In this document: positions 1-11,729 of the stretch, piece by piece
Numbering within the stretch: the stretch's first letter is position 1
Layout of the letters: each line of letters begins with the position of its first letter
DNA from: Quercus robur
Lineage: Eukaryota; Streptophyta; Magnoliopsida; Fagales; Fagaceae
Assembly (NCBI RefSeq): GCF_932294415.1
Contig: NC_065541.1
Coordinates: forward strand, 49,020,290-49,084,289
DNA: 64,000 nucleotides
Direction: 5' to 3'
Position numbers and translations under genes: made by a program
Notes under the pieces: model-generated
Told to the model about the DNA's origin: nothing
Seen by the model: the letters and a program-made list of their open reading frames with translations, nothing else
The model's database searches: none

Positions 1-108
1 CAGTCCATGATTGCACCTTTCATGAAAATTAATTCCTTTTTTTTTTCAACATAAAAACAGGTAGGCATGGCATCTTCAAATAAAAAGAATATCCCAGAAG
101 GAAATAAG

Positions 109-144
<36 letters not shown>

Positions 145-616
145 TTGTGTTGAGAATCAACAAATAAAAAGGTTGATAGACTTGATACTTCTTAAAAAAT
201 AAATTAAAAGTTTGATACCGAACTTAACCTGAATGAATTATTTGGTCCTTGATTAAAAATTAATAAATCAGTTATTGGTCCAGTTTGGCATATATTAATC
301 ACCAATATTCGTACATAATAAATAAATAAAAAGAAAAAAAATGAGCGGCTGGTTTTTAGTGTTATACTATGGGCAACATGATCGATTCGAAGAATAATGA
401 TAAAGTTATTCCAGAAAAAAAGAAGGGGGGGGGGGGGGGGGGGGGAGGACAATTTCAGATGAAAGTTAGAGATACGAGAGAATAAGCGAATTTTCGGTCA
501 ATTGGGCCCAAAAATATTTATCTAATTGGTTGGGCTGTTGTCGACATCTACAAAAAAAAAAAAAAAAAAGGCCCAAAACAAGTGTAGAAGAGCAACTAAT
601 AGCATTGAATTATACT
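1..616. other. A+T-rich intergenic DNA with microsatellites
   Basis: No gene is visible. The stretch holds a (TA)n microsatellite at about 112-141 and an uninterrupted run of 21 G at 425-445. It ends at the 8-bp target duplication (609-616) of the next element. The short open frames here are driven by the homopolymers and have no recognisable domain. Confidence 0.7.
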
Positions 617-1575
617 GGGGGAGGCACACACAAGCTTGGGGGGCCATTCCTCCCCCTCCCCCCCAAAAAAAAGCTTTTTGAAGCTCCTATATAATACTAT
701 ATAAAAACAAGCTGGCCCCAGCAAATGTATCAATTGGCTCCTCCAAAAAAATTCACATTTCTAGTCTAATGTTAGTTTTAGTGGTTTCTCCTTTGAAATA
801 TGTTATGGTTGTATGATCAATCAAAGAGCTGAGGTAATTATCTCTCAAAACTACATAGAATGACACACTAGCAGGAGTGATAAAAAATATTTGATACCAT
901 AAGTATGTCTCAATTTTATTGGCTATAATTGGATGTATCCAAGCATGGAACTATTAGGATTAAAAAAGGTATATGGTAGTAATGAAAATAATTAGCTAAG
1001 TGGGGTTGTCTAGCAAATTATGGCATATAAAATGACTAAAACAAATTAAAAGTATGAGTTACCTTTTAGTCATTAGCTTTTGGTTCAACAATTGACTGGA
1101 GCAATTGTCATATGTGTTTATTTTGTTGTGGGTCTTATGCATCATACAATGTTAATTTCTTTATAGTATTCATTTTGAAATATGACTATATTTACAATTA
1201 CAATATTTTAGTTTCTCAAGTGAACTTCACCCAACAAAACAGCGTTTACTCAAACCCAAAAAAAAAAAAAAAAAAAAAAATTCAAAGTTGTCCAAATGCT
1301 ATTTATTTATTTATTTTTAAGTAAACAAAAGTGCACCATGTTTGTGCATGTTCAAATGTGAAAGTCGTTAAAAGTTTATTGTTTTTCTTAAACTAGTGAT
1401 TGTTTTTTTTTTTTGTGTGGCATTCTTAATCTTTAAGCTTCATTTCTTTATTTCTTTTAACTCTATCTATCTCACATATACATACACATAAATATATGAG
1501 TTATGACTAATGTACAAGCATGTAATTCGCCCCCCCCCCCCCCCCCCAAAGTTAAAAATCCTAGCTACACCCCTG
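617..1575. mobile_element. Non-autonomous hAT-like element with 8-bp TSD
   Basis: The octamer ATTATACT occurs at 609-616 and again at 1576-1583, bracketing a 959-bp segment. The right end, read inward on the minus strand, is CAGGGGTGTAGCTAGG. The left end begins GGGGGAGGCACACA, a weak inverted match. An 8-bp duplication with a CAGGG-type end fits the hAT superfamily. No transposase is present. An 18-C tract (1530-1547) lies just inside the right end. The related segment at 18988-19535 has the same kind of end and a 22-G tract. The ends and duplication are seen; the superfamily is inferred. Confidence 0.55.
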
Positions 1576-2400
1576 ATTATACTCACAAATTAAAATTCAA
1601 ATATTCAAATGACATATGAGTATATGACTCGTATAAGTAGAAAATGAAACAAAATAGTTCACATATTTAGGACTTGTTTGATAAGAGTATTTAAATATAT
1701 TTTTTTATTTTACAATCCGTAATATGGTGGGTCTCACACTTAAATTTATTGTTTGGATAATATTTTCTAAATACAGTTTTCAAAAAACTGTATCCTATTT
1801 TCCAGGTTTAGAACAGGATTTTAAAAATGTCTAAGAGGTGTTTTCAAGATATAGAAAATGTTACATAGTTATAAATAGATTGAAAACAGTGGATCCCACA
1901 TATTTGTTCAAACTCTTTTATCTTTTAAATTAAGGAACTTATCTTTATCACAAAAAAATTTCCACCTCTCAAATTTGAAACTTATCATTATAAATAAATA
2001 AATAAATTACATGATAAGCTCTATTCCCTTATCATTATCCACCAAAAAAAAAAAAAAAATCTATAGATCTAATGTTACTTTTTGTAAACATTTTTTTTTT
2101 AAATCTCAAAAATAGAAATGGTCTCCCAAACAATTATTTTTTGTTTTTAGTATTTTGAAAATTGTTCTTAAAAGTAGGAGCCAGTGAAAATTGTTTTTAT
2201 ATTGTTTTGAAAAAAAAAAAAAATTTCTCCTATCAATTAGGCCCTTAGTATCTTTACTTTATTTCAATTGTCAAATTATTTTTTAAGATTTAATTTTTGT
2301 CAATTTAATCCTTCATTTTTTTCAAAATGAGTTAATCTAGTTCCTTTGTCCCAAAATTTTTTTTTTTGAAGTCATTTAATTTTTGAAAAAATTTATTTTA

Positions 2401-2780
2401 AATAATAAACATCAAACAACAAAATCTATCAAATGATGCATCTCCTGAATGTTTTCTGTTAAATTAGAGATTGTAAAAAATAAAAACGTAATTAAATAAT
2501 AAAAAACCTAGCGGTGATGAGTATTATGCATTTGTGGGTGAAATAAATTTTCATCACACTCTTAGATTTTTTGTAATTGTAAAATATAATAATCTCAAAT
2601 TATAATGGATGCAAATTATTAAATTTTACCCCAAAAATAAAAGAGTTTTTGAGCACGTGCTCAGATGCTAGTTTGAAGTAATACACATCAAGCAACAAAA
2701 TCTACCAAATGATGCATCTCATGAATGTTTCTGTTAAATTAGAGATTTGTAAAATATAAAATCTAATTAAATAAAAATTT
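2401..2780. repeat. Diverged direct repeat pair, ~105 bp, 277-bp period
   Basis: The text at 2401-2505 is repeated at about 2678-2780 with scattered substitutions and small indels. Shared blocks include AAATGATGCATCTC and GTTAAATTAGAGAT. The intervening sequence is A+T-rich and non-coding. This could be an old segmental tandem duplication or two copies of a short repeat. Confidence 0.6.
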
Positions 2781-4018
2781 GTTTGGAAATGATGAAAACT
2801 AATTTGATAAGAATTTGTCCATTGGGTTATTTCTATGTTAAACAATGGTAAATTCTAATTAATTTAAACTATTACTCCTATACTTTAATAATACTTGTAA
2901 AACTAATGTTAAATTCTTTGTGTAGTTTATATTCGTTAATCAGTTAGATAAGAGTGTCTTAGCTTTGAAGGTAGTAAAAGTTGAGTATGATTTCATGACT
3001 TACTTATTTCAGATAATTCAAACGAGATTAAAATCAAGTAATATTTTGGGGAAAATTTTGTATAAGCTGGATGTGCACGCGCTTTATAACACGACTTACT
3101 AGATACTTTCTCTATTTTTTAGGCATCTATCTAAATATTTGACCCGGGACAATTCGAGAAACGTTAGAAAAAGAATCAAAATGCAAACAAGAAAAAGCCT
3201 CGTCGAATGGCTGAGAACCACACCCGAAGACAATAATTCGGATCTTTTACGCGGTGTGTGTGAGAGATAGTATGTTATTGTTGGTGTGGAGAACTCTGTT
3301 TAACGCATGAATCATGATAAGTGAAGTTACACTTTTCTATGCTTTACTTTTGTTTGGCTGAATATGTACCTAAAGACAAACTGACTTTATCAACAAAGGG
3401 CCCTATTACGTATCATCGCCCATGATGAGTCACAGTGAGCAAGACAACAACCTGGACAAAGTTCCTTTACATTTCTGAACAAACAGAGAAACAGCAAGGC
3501 AATGAAGGGATAGACCCAGTTTTAGTGGTCTGTGAATCTGGTCACTAACAACAAGGCCTACGTAGATTTCTCTTTCTACTTTCATCATATCTCTCCTACA
3601 CTTTGGCAACGATCAAGTCTCTGTATGGGGATCATTCATGGATATACAAGTAGAAAATAAAGGAAAATTGTGATTTTTTTTTTGTTTACCAAAAATACCA
3701 AAAAAAAAAAAAAAAAAAAAATCTATGCATCATTTGTTTGCGAAGGACTCATTTGGTTAGGCATGTTGAGAGCTTAAAAGCATGTATTTAAAACTCAAAA
3801 TGAAACAGTAACTCTTCGTAGCTTTTATACAAAAATTCATTTTAATCCGAAAACACTATTTTGCAACAATTTATAAAAATGCATCCTAAGTAGAATCTTT
3901 GAAATGCAAAGCGCATTATTTTTTTTGTTGATAAGATGAAAAGCATTAACTTGGTTATATGTTAACTCAAGGAATAGTAGTTGAACCATACATCATGAAT
4001 TAGAGGTTATTGGTTTGA

Positions 4019-4134
4019 TACGTGTGTTTAAACAACAGTTTTTAATTTTTTTTAAAATTCATATAAACGAAAAATGTATAAAAATATATGTAATATTATT
4101 TAAAAATTAAAAACATATGTTTAAACATGTACAG
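4019..4134. repeat. Short inverted-repeat element (MITE-like)
   Basis: The left arm reads ACGTGTGTTTAAACAACAG followed by TTTTTAATTT. The right arm is its imperfect inverse and ends AAACATATGTTTAAACATGTAC. The whole unit is about 115 bp, A+T-rich and non-coding, so it could fold into a hairpin. No clear target duplication was identified. Confidence 0.45.
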
Positions 4135-4898
4135 GAGTTAATCTCCTGTCTTTTTCAGCTTAATTCCTCTCCGAAAAGAAAAGAACGAAAGGTTCATAAA
4201 TGAGCTCCACAACGTGTCCTCACGATGGATACACACCACATGAATATTTGAGAAACAGTCATTATTCGTATGAAATCAATTTGATTTGCTTGTTCATGCT
4301 TATCACACACATCATTAATAATAATATCACCAAAGCCAATAATAAGGCTTTTTAGTCCGTAGACACCTATGCTTCTCATGTGTCCCTAGCCTTCGACGAA
4401 CACGACTTGCCTCGTCCCTCCCCCACCCAAAACAAAATCACAAAAAAAAAAAAAAACAGGTAAACTATACAAATCAACAAACTGTACACACTACCAACTA
4501 CACTGAAACATGTATCATCATCATCTATTTGATTGTATCCTATTAAAAATAACCAAAAGCTAATGTTGCCTGCCATTTACATGACCAAAGGACTAAACTA
4601 TCATACTACAACATTAATGAGAAGCAAACTATCAACTAATTCCCCAGAAAGAAAAGAAAAGAAAAGAAAAAATCATAGAATCATAGAATCATATTGCAAA
4701 CAAGGTATGAACAAAGCATTCCAACCAATCAAACTATATACACATAGAACAATTTTGGCTGGCTCCAATCGATGACATTCTTTTATAGGATATTCTTCCC
4801 CAAAATGAAATTCTGACAGGTTCGAAACTCCTGTCTTTTTCCCCCAACAAGAAACGTTTCGAAACGCTATGATCATCGGTCATTCATCAAATAACCAA

Positions 4899-6341
4899 TC
4901 ACCGCCCATCTCTCTTCTCCGAACCCGAATCAAAAGAATGGGAAACTTTGTTGCTTTTCATCCTCAAGAAACCGTACAATTTCCTAAACTCCCGAGCCGT
5001 ATACCCACCACCACTGCCACCGCTACCGGTATCGCTACAAAAAACGCCACCCGTTTCGCCCACTTCTTCAACAAACTTCTTCGACCGTCCGATCTTCCCC
5101 GACACCCTGGCATCACCGTCCGTTTGTTGCAGCGCTGTGATGACCGATTTGATAGCTCTACTGGGTGAGTTCCTATTAGCAATCATCAACTCGCCAATTT
5201 CAGCTTGGCTCAAAGTAGCCCCAGTTTGAAAAATCTCCCCCACCTGAGCAAATAGCTTGTGATCTTTAACCCCCAAATAAGTACTAGCCAAAGATTTAAA
5301 CCCCGAAAAATCGCACAAAGGGAAATGGATATGAACATCGATTCGACCCGGTCTAAGAACAGCCGGGTCAATGAGCAAATGTTCTTTACTGTTCATTGTG
5401 AACACCATCAATCTCTCTTCAGCGACGCACGAGTTCAATATCCCATCCATAAACTTCATTATCACTGATAAATTCTCGTTCCTTGGTTTCTCCATCAGAA
5501 ACCGATCAAAATCTTCGATCACAATAATAGAACGACTCGTCGTTCCTAATAATAACGAGTTCAGATCCGAATCTTTCGAGACCTTGGAGACATCGATGTC
5601 GTAAACATCGTAGGACAAGAAGTTAGCCATGGCTGCCACGAAGCTCGATTTCCCTGTCCCCGAAGGACCGTACAAGAGAAAGCTGCGCCTCCAAACACGG
5701 CCTAGACGGTGGTAATACTGTTTGCCTTTGAGGAAAGATTCGAGGTCGGACTTTACCTTGTTTTTGAGATCTTCCTCCATGGAAATGGTGTCGAAAGTCG
5801 AAGGATGCGTGAAAGGAACAGATCTCCACCGTCCGTTGCCTTGCTGGTCTTTGATGTTCATGTACAGCTTCAAATCTCGAGGCTTTAGCTGTTCGATTTC
5901 GTCGGATACCGTGTGGATGTGTTGGAGATAAGGTCGGAGGATTCTGCGTTTATCGGCTTTTCTGAGACTCAAAACGAAACAGTTCTTGGAATTGGTCCAG
6001 GTTACCTTTGCGCCGAGGAAGTTGTCGTCGATGGTCTGGTTCGGATCGAGGCATAGAACGATGTCGTTCGGCTTCTTACCCGTGATGAGGTTGGTGAAGT
6101 CGGAGTCTTCGAGCGTGGGCAAGGAGTTTAGGTAGAGAGAGACTTTTCGATAAAGCTGATTCTCTTGCATGCTCTCGTTGAATTCGGGGACTTTGAGAAC
6201 TTGCTGTACATGAATAATGTTCTCTATACATCTCCACCATTTCTTCACCGTGTAAATCAACCCGGTTTTGAACAGAAGCATCCGAAGAATCATCACCAGA
6301 GAACAAGTTATCACAAACCCAACAAGAATTTGAAGAATCAT
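4899..6341 (-). CDS. BCS1-like AAA-ATPase, At2g46620 type
   Basis: This is an uninterrupted 480-residue AAA+ ATPase. An N-terminal hydrophobic segment (residues 3-24) acts as a membrane anchor. An AAA-associated N-domain follows (about 25-120), then the ATPase core. Walker A is GPSGTGKS at 225-232 and Walker B is IIVIEDFD at 272-279. A sensor-like MNS lies near 316-318. The arginine-finger region DPAVLRPGRID (about 325-335) is BCS1-like. The C-terminus is Gly/Ser-rich, then basic. I start at the ATG at 6341-6339 (MILQ...); the longer frame from 6347 would need a TTG start. Plant relatives are typically single-exon, membrane-attached ATPases thought to remodel or translocate proteins at the ER or mitochondria, often stress-responsive. 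The exact substrate and location cannot be read from sequence. All catalytic motifs are intact, so the gene is probably functional. Confidence 0.93.
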   Translation of the reverse strand: MILQILVGFVITCSLVMILRMLLFKTGLIYTVKKWWRCIENIIHVQQVLKVPEFNESMQENQLYRKVSLYLNSLPTLEDSDFTNLITGKKPNDIVLCLDPNQTIDDNFLGAKVTWTNSKNCFVLSLRKADKRRILRPYLQHIHTVSDEIEQLKPRDLKLYMNIKDQQGNGRWRSVPFTHPSTFDTISMEEDLKNKVKSDLESFLKGKQYYHRLGRVWRRSFLLYGPSGTGKSSFVAAMANFLSYDVYDIDVSKVSKDSDLNSLLLGTTSRSIIVIEDFDRFLMEKPRNENLSVIMKFMDGILNSCVAEERLMVFTMNSKEHLLIDPAVLRPGRIDVHIHFPLCDFSGFKSLASTYLGVKDHKLFAQVGEIFQTGATLSQAEIGELMIANRNSPSRAIKSVITALQQTDGDARVSGKIGRSKKFVEEVGETGGVFCSDTGSGGSGGGYTAREFRKLYGFLRMKSNKVSHSFDSGSEKRDGR

Positions 6342-6453
6342 GGTCAAATATTGTAGCTTTTTTCTTGTTTGTTTGGGTTTGTGTTTGTGTTTGTGTTAGA
6401 AAACTCTTTTCTTGGGAGAACACATATTGTTTGGGAACAACAATAAAGAGAGG

Positions 6454-6493
<40 letters not shown>

Positions 6494-6850
6494 AGAAAGG
6501 TGAAAGGTGGGAGTTTTTAAGAAAACGTGGGGTGTTGAAGGTTATATATATATGAGGAAGGAGATATGGAAATCAATTTGTATTTAATGGTGAGAAGGGG
6601 TGTACAAATGAGATAGAGAGACAGCTACAGTTGCCGGGTAAGTGTGAACTGTGTGGGATAGGTCAGAAAGAAAGAGAGAGAAGGAAAAAGAGCCAAAGAG
6701 GGACTGAGAAAGCTTAAGGACGACGAGGTGGATAGAAGAGAGGTTTTTGTTGTAGAATCTGCATAATGAGTCTCCTCTAGTTCTCCGTCATTGCATTCGG
6801 GAGGCCTTCCTAGCTACTTTCCAGCCAGGATTGTAATGTGCAATTAACCT
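6342..6850 (-). promoter_or_regulatory. 5' UTR/promoter region of the AAA-ATPase gene
   Basis: This stretch lies immediately upstream of the minus-strand ATG. It contains an (AT)n tract of about 36 bp at 6456-6491. A separate TATA-like ATATATATA lies at about 6544-6553, roughly 205 bp upstream of the ATG and plausible as a core promoter. On the minus strand, CT-rich runs lie further upstream (about 6670-6720), a composition common in plant promoters. No specific factor site is claimed. Confidence 0.4.
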
Positions 6851-9800
6851 AATGGGGTTTTTATATATTTTTTTTATTAGATTTTTTTATGTATAATTTT
6901 TTTTCAAATTATTATTATTTTATTAGAAAAAAGTTTAACAGAAAATCTGGTGGCATTAATTTAGAAAATATGTATAGAAACTTTTTATGAAGATACAAAA
7001 ATACATATATCTATATATATTTTGGAGAGTTTTTATTTTTTATTTTTTTTGAAGTTTAAATTCAATATATTTAAAGATCTGTTAAGATGATAACACATAT
7101 TTAAAAGTAGACATATATTATTATTTTAACTAGTTCAATACAATTGGACTCCAACCTCACTTTTTTTTAATATATTCCATAAAAATAATATTAAAATTTT
7201 TTTAAAATAGCCTATTAATAAAAGTTATGAAAACATCCATAAATTGGGCCCATATTATTATATTATATATATATATATATTTTTTTTTTATAACAATTAT
7301 ATTATATATATTAGATTACGGCCTTATAAAGAGTTATTATGGCCCTCGTTCAGGTTGTATCTATTAACTATCAATTTTTTTTATTTTTTGGGTATCATTT
7401 ATATGCATATCCATCATATAATATACCACCTCACCTTTCTTTTATTATTATTATTTTTTTTTTGGTGGGTGTGCTTTGCAGGCTTGCTGCTCTCAACAGT
7501 CGGAATTGTAGGTCAGCTTTTTTTTCTGTAATTAATTATTACCTCAAATTCAATCCAGTGCAGTATTATACTGCACTCTATAGGCTAGATGCCATTAAAG
7601 ACCTCTTCTCAGCATTTCTTCTAATGGGCCCACATATCATTGGCATATCAGCCATGACCCATGAGTTCCAGCTTCCAAAAATTGATTTTCGTACATCACA
7701 TTTCAATTTCAAATTGTGACCATTTTTTTTTTTCTTGAAACTAAATTGTGACCATTTTTAATCCTAATAATAACAAGATAATTTTTTTTTACTACTAATA
7801 ATTAACGGTTGAATTTCAAAGTGATCTTCTTCTTAGATATTTAATTAGCATCCAATTCCAAATAACTAGATGTATCTCATTAAAATATATATATATATAT
7901 ATATATATATAGATGTATATATATCATGTCTGAATGGGATTATAAAGTGAGAATAGTTCTAGGACTCCAAATTATTCCACAATTTTAACGTAGTAGGCAA
8001 TAAGTGATTAACTATCACTTATATATGAACCAATTATTTTTTCTTTACCAATCACATTTTGTTATGTTACAATTTTTTTTATTAAAGAAACTTGCTATGT
8101 CACAATTGTAGCAAATAATTGTAGCAAAAAGTTGTAAAAAAATGTATGGTCCTAAACTTTGCCATAAAGAACTCCTCATTATTTATTTCAAAAGGGCTGA
8201 CAGAAGGTTGATTTGCACTGCAATGAGTGTGGAGACCTCAGGACATACATTTTTGATGGAAAGAGCTCGGGCATATATTGGACAAGATTTTTCCATATTG
8301 GACATATCTCAGCACATAGTTGACCATTGTTATTTATAGGAACCAATTAACAGATTTTGAGCAATGTTATATACAAACTAATTTTGATTTGCAAGGTTGT
8401 TATTAATTCTCATCCTTTGACAATTATTAGCGTTATGACTTACCTCCAGTACTTTTTTAACTGGAATATCTTTTTATTTTATTAAGAAATTGTCACATCA
8501 CTTACTAACTAAATAAAATGTGGAGATTAAAACTCACTACCATTTGTCATTGTATATTTAAAACAACAGGAAATGTCTAGTTAAAAAAGTACAGAAAGTA
8601 AGCCAAACCCTTTTATTATCTACTAATTATAACGTGTTGGGCTGTCCAAGCAACCTATGGAACCAACCCATCCTTCCTAACCGACCCAATTCGAGCATAC
8701 CATCAGTTCATCCGACACCTATGGCAGTTCGTGATAGGTTCTCACCCATAGAAATTGACTTTGGCAAGTCAGTTGGCAGGTCATTGTATAAAAATCCAAT
8801 TCCAATCGATCCAATTGATTTTTACCATCACAGATCATCATTTTTCCACTAGCGTGAGCCTTTCTCTAGTCAGATTTTGTTGAGATATGATGAGATCTTA
8901 ACATATTTGGCTTAGATTTGGTCGAGATTTTGACAAATCCTTCATTATAATTTTGGTACATCATATTTTCTTTAAATGACAAAATTAATAGTTTCATATT
9001 CAAACACAATTATAAATTTATAATAAATGTCTAATTCTAGAATATATAATTCCATATATAAACTTAATCATAATAGTAGTCTATTGATAATGCTCAAAAT
9101 TATCAACTTTCATATATTTAGAGAATAAAAGAAAATAAAAAGAAGATAAAAATCATATTATGTTAAAATTTTATGCGCATTGCATTGTTATTGACTAGTA
9201 TCTATATACAACTAAAGATGTTTGATTTTTTATTGACTTCTTAATATTGTGCCACATAAATCTTTAGATGCCTCTATAATTTTCACATCATTATTCTAAT
9301 ATATATGTTTAATTAAGTTTAAACTCTATATAATTCCTTATAGAATCTTATATTTTTACATATTTCATTAGAATATTGCTACATTATATTTTCATTAAAT
9401 GGTTGAAAAAATATTTCATATAATAATACAATCATTATAAATACAATATCAATTAATAACTTTCATAATTATCTATTTCACATATAATATTAATAATTAT
9501 CACTATGCAGTTTTGGTGTGATCAAGGGAGGGTGGGCCATGACCCCCTTGACTTTTCAAAAATCCTTTTTCCCTCTTGTATTTTTGGTATAAAAAAAAAA
9601 TAGACATAAATTTCAATAATGGCCCACCTAAATTTTTCCTAAAAACAGGTAATGCATTTTTAATTCCCTCTAAATGTTCTTATGTTATATACAGCTCATT
9701 AAATTAAAATTGAATTTAATGTATACCATACGTTATTTTATTTTATTAAATTGACTTGTATATTTTTAGACATGTCAATACTTATTTATTAATTAATTTT

Positions 9801-10100
9801 TTTACAAAGATGTAAATACTTATTTGATTGAAATATTTTGTTTAGGTAAGAAAATATCATAGGTTAAATCAAAACTACAAACATTCCATGTGTATGTATG
9901 TATATGTGTAATTCTTTGGATTTATTTTTTATTATATATTTAACTTGGCCCCCCTTGAAAAAAATTTCTAGCTCCGCCACTGTGCGTAATAGTATTGGTC
10001 ACTTACTTCACAAGTACAAGTTCTTGTGGAGTTGGGGGGGGGGGGGGGAGGGTAAGGACCAAGATTCAAGTCTCCGAAAGAGAGTTTTATACTCATATGG
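6851..10100. other. A+T-rich intergenic region
   Basis: No gene was recognised. It holds (TA)n tracts at about 7262-7281 and 7884-7911. Around 8634-8960 there is degenerate repeat text (for example GTCGAGATTTTGACA) resembling the repeat near 63700-63930. At 9508-9985 another element-like segment ends in TAGCTCCGCCACTG, similar to the hAT-like ends at 1575 and 19535. A run of 15 G lies at 10034-10048. The ORFs here are short and show no domain. Confidence 0.6.
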
Positions 10101-10208
10101 CCCGTTTGGATTGAAGGGGGAGGAAGTGAAAGTAGAGTAGAGTTGGCTAAAAATAGGCTAATTTTGTGCCAACTCTACTCCCTCTCCCAACCCCTCAATC
10201 CAAACAAA
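10101..10208. repeat. Hairpin MITE with ~40-bp inverted arms
   Basis: The left arm starts CCCGTTTGGATTGAAGGGG and runs to about GTAGAGTTGGC. The right arm is GCCAACTCTACTCCCTCTCC running to CAATCCAAACAAAC, an imperfect inverse. The loop between them is about 20 bp. This is a compact foldback MITE with a GTTTGGATTGA terminus. No target duplication was resolved. Confidence 0.65.
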
Positions 10209-10554
10209 CCAAGATTAGGCTAGAAGATTATATTTGGAAAAAATAATACAACTAGCAGATTATATTTGAGGAACTTTCATGGCCATTGCACAGTTTATTG
10301 ACTAGTTTTTAATTTATAATATAATATATATAACCGAAACTTTTAACTTTTTATTAATCTTATCTAATATTGATGCATTAACTTTTGAAAGCTCACACTA
10401 ATATATATTTTTAATTGATTTTAAATTCTTCAAGGATTTCCTATAAAATCTTCTAAACTTATACAATTACATTCTCTATTAGGATATTTTCACAAATAAT
10501 TAATTCAATGTATGAACACAATTATAATAAATTACTATTATTAACAATCATAAT

Positions 10555-10672
10555 CCCCTGCTCTCGTAGGCCTGGGCTCAGCGGAAAGAGTGTCACTATA
10601 GTCATGCCCAAGTGAAAGATGCCAACTCAAATTGTCCCTACCTATTTTTTTCTTTCATAAAAAAAATGAATG
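10555..10672 (+). mobile_element. tRNA-derived SINE
   Basis: A 118-bp segment lies between near-identical 11-bp direct repeats, ACAATCATAAT at 10544-10554 and ACCATCATAAT at 10673-10683 (one mismatch). A polymerase III A-box-like GGGCTCAGCGG lies near the 5' end. A weak B-box-like AACTCAAATTGTCCC follows, and the 3' end is A-rich. This layout fits a short tRNA-related SINE. It is too degenerate to be a functional tRNA gene. Confidence 0.55.
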
Positions 10673-10882
10673 ACCATCATAATTTTCAAACTATATATTT
10701 AAAAAATAATTATGATTAGTAAACTATTTTGTTGAATTTTATTGTATTACATGGATTACTAATTGGTTAAAAAGAATATTTGTGATGTCAAGAAACTTAT
10801 AGTTTAACATGTCAACACTTCTTGATGTTTCAAAATGAAACATTGACCATTGAAAACTTGAAATTACTTTTTTCAATTATAA

Positions 10883-10919
<37 letters not shown>

Positions 10920-11042
10920 GACACGGACAGCTTAAAAAAACCCTTGAATGCTTGATTCATGATAGTAGATGGGATTGGCCTCCAGTCAGGTCAAATCCAC
11001 TTGTGCATGCTCATAGTAGGCCTTTTAGGCCGATAATTTATG

Positions 11043-11236
11043 TTTATTTGGGAACAGGTTATTTTGTTGAAATTAAAATTTTTTTACTGAAAATATTGTA
11101 GATAAAGCTAAAAAAGTAGTTAAAATAGTATAATAAGACTTATAAATAGTAGCAAAAAGTACAATGAGACTATGAATAGTAGCAAAAAATAGGTAAATAA
11201 TAAAAAACACTGATTTAAGCCAAGCTTGTGGTTTTC
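11043..11236 (-). repeat. MITE family M1, copy 1 (inverted)
   Basis: This is one of at least four related short non-coding elements in the window, in the opposite orientation to the other three. On the minus strand it matches the copy at 17874-18079 through blocks such as ATAAATAGTA, AAAAAGTAGTT and the TATTTGGGAACAG end. A (TA)n tract lies just before it, at about 10890-10916. No coding capacity. Confidence 0.6.
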
Positions 11237-11465
11237 CATATTTATCTTAAGATTCAAGAATGCATTGATTACTTGCTAAACATTTTTTTTAATACAAGAT
11301 AGAAATTCTATTTTAGCCTAATCTAATCTAAGTGTATATGTGTGTGAAACTCCCTCCTGGAGACTTGAACCACAGCCCTGCTCCCCACACTCCACAAACA
11401 TTTATATTTGTGAAGTGACCATCGCACCAAGGATGTGCGGTGATATTACCTGCTAAACTAAACCA

Positions 11466-11481
11466 AGTACAAGTTGGTCAC
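11466..11481. repeat. 5' target-site duplication of LINE-A
   Basis: The 16-mer AGTACAAGTTGGTCAC occurs here and identically at 17366-17381, just after the A-rich tail of LINE-A. The last three bases (CAC) also match the first bases of the repeat module at the LINE 5' end, so the junction has 3-bp microhomology. Confidence 0.92.
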
Positions 11482-11600
11482 AACACACTTGGTTCTCGGT
11501 AGGGTAGGGTAGGGTTCTCCAAGGCTGGACTAACATATTACACATGGGATGACACAACACACTTGGTTCTCGGTAGGGTAGGGTAGGGTAGGGTTCTCCA
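11479..11600 (+). repeat. Duplicated 5' UTR module of LINE-A with GGGTA repeats
   Basis: A module beginning CACAACACACTTGGTTCTCG and ending AGGGTTCTCCA occurs at 11479-11521 and again at 11553-11600. The starts are 74 bp apart. Each copy contains tandem AGGGT pentamers, with one more pentamer in the second copy. The first copy begins exactly at the element's 5' junction. Tandem 5' UTR monomers can be promoter units in LINEs; that role is inferred here. Confidence 0.75.
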
Positions 11601-11729
11601 CCATCTCCATTCCATAGCATAGAGTTTCCCTTCTCGTTTTGGGAAGGACGTTGAGTTCCCTCTAGTAACAACGTTACTAGTATGGGGGGCTGTTTTTTTG
11701 AGGGGTCTGGGATACAGAATAGGATCGGT

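Larger units (their letters stand above)
1576..4898. other. Intergenic region with degenerate repeats
   Basis: No convincing coding sequence is present. Contents include a degenerate MITE-like stretch near 1668-2240 (it starts with CTTGTTTGATAAGAG) and a pair of about 105-bp diverged direct repeats at 2401-2505 and 2678-2780. A small inverted-repeat element lies at 4019-4134. The segment from about 4140 to 4898 lies downstream of the minus-strand AAA-ATPase and may include its 3' UTR. I see nothing else in it. Confidence 0.6.

Noticed and set aside
9508..9985. Possible third hAT-like element (TAGCTCCGCCACTG end)
   Set aside because: One terminus resembles the family, but neither a mirrored end nor an 8-bp duplication was found, so no boundary is claimed.
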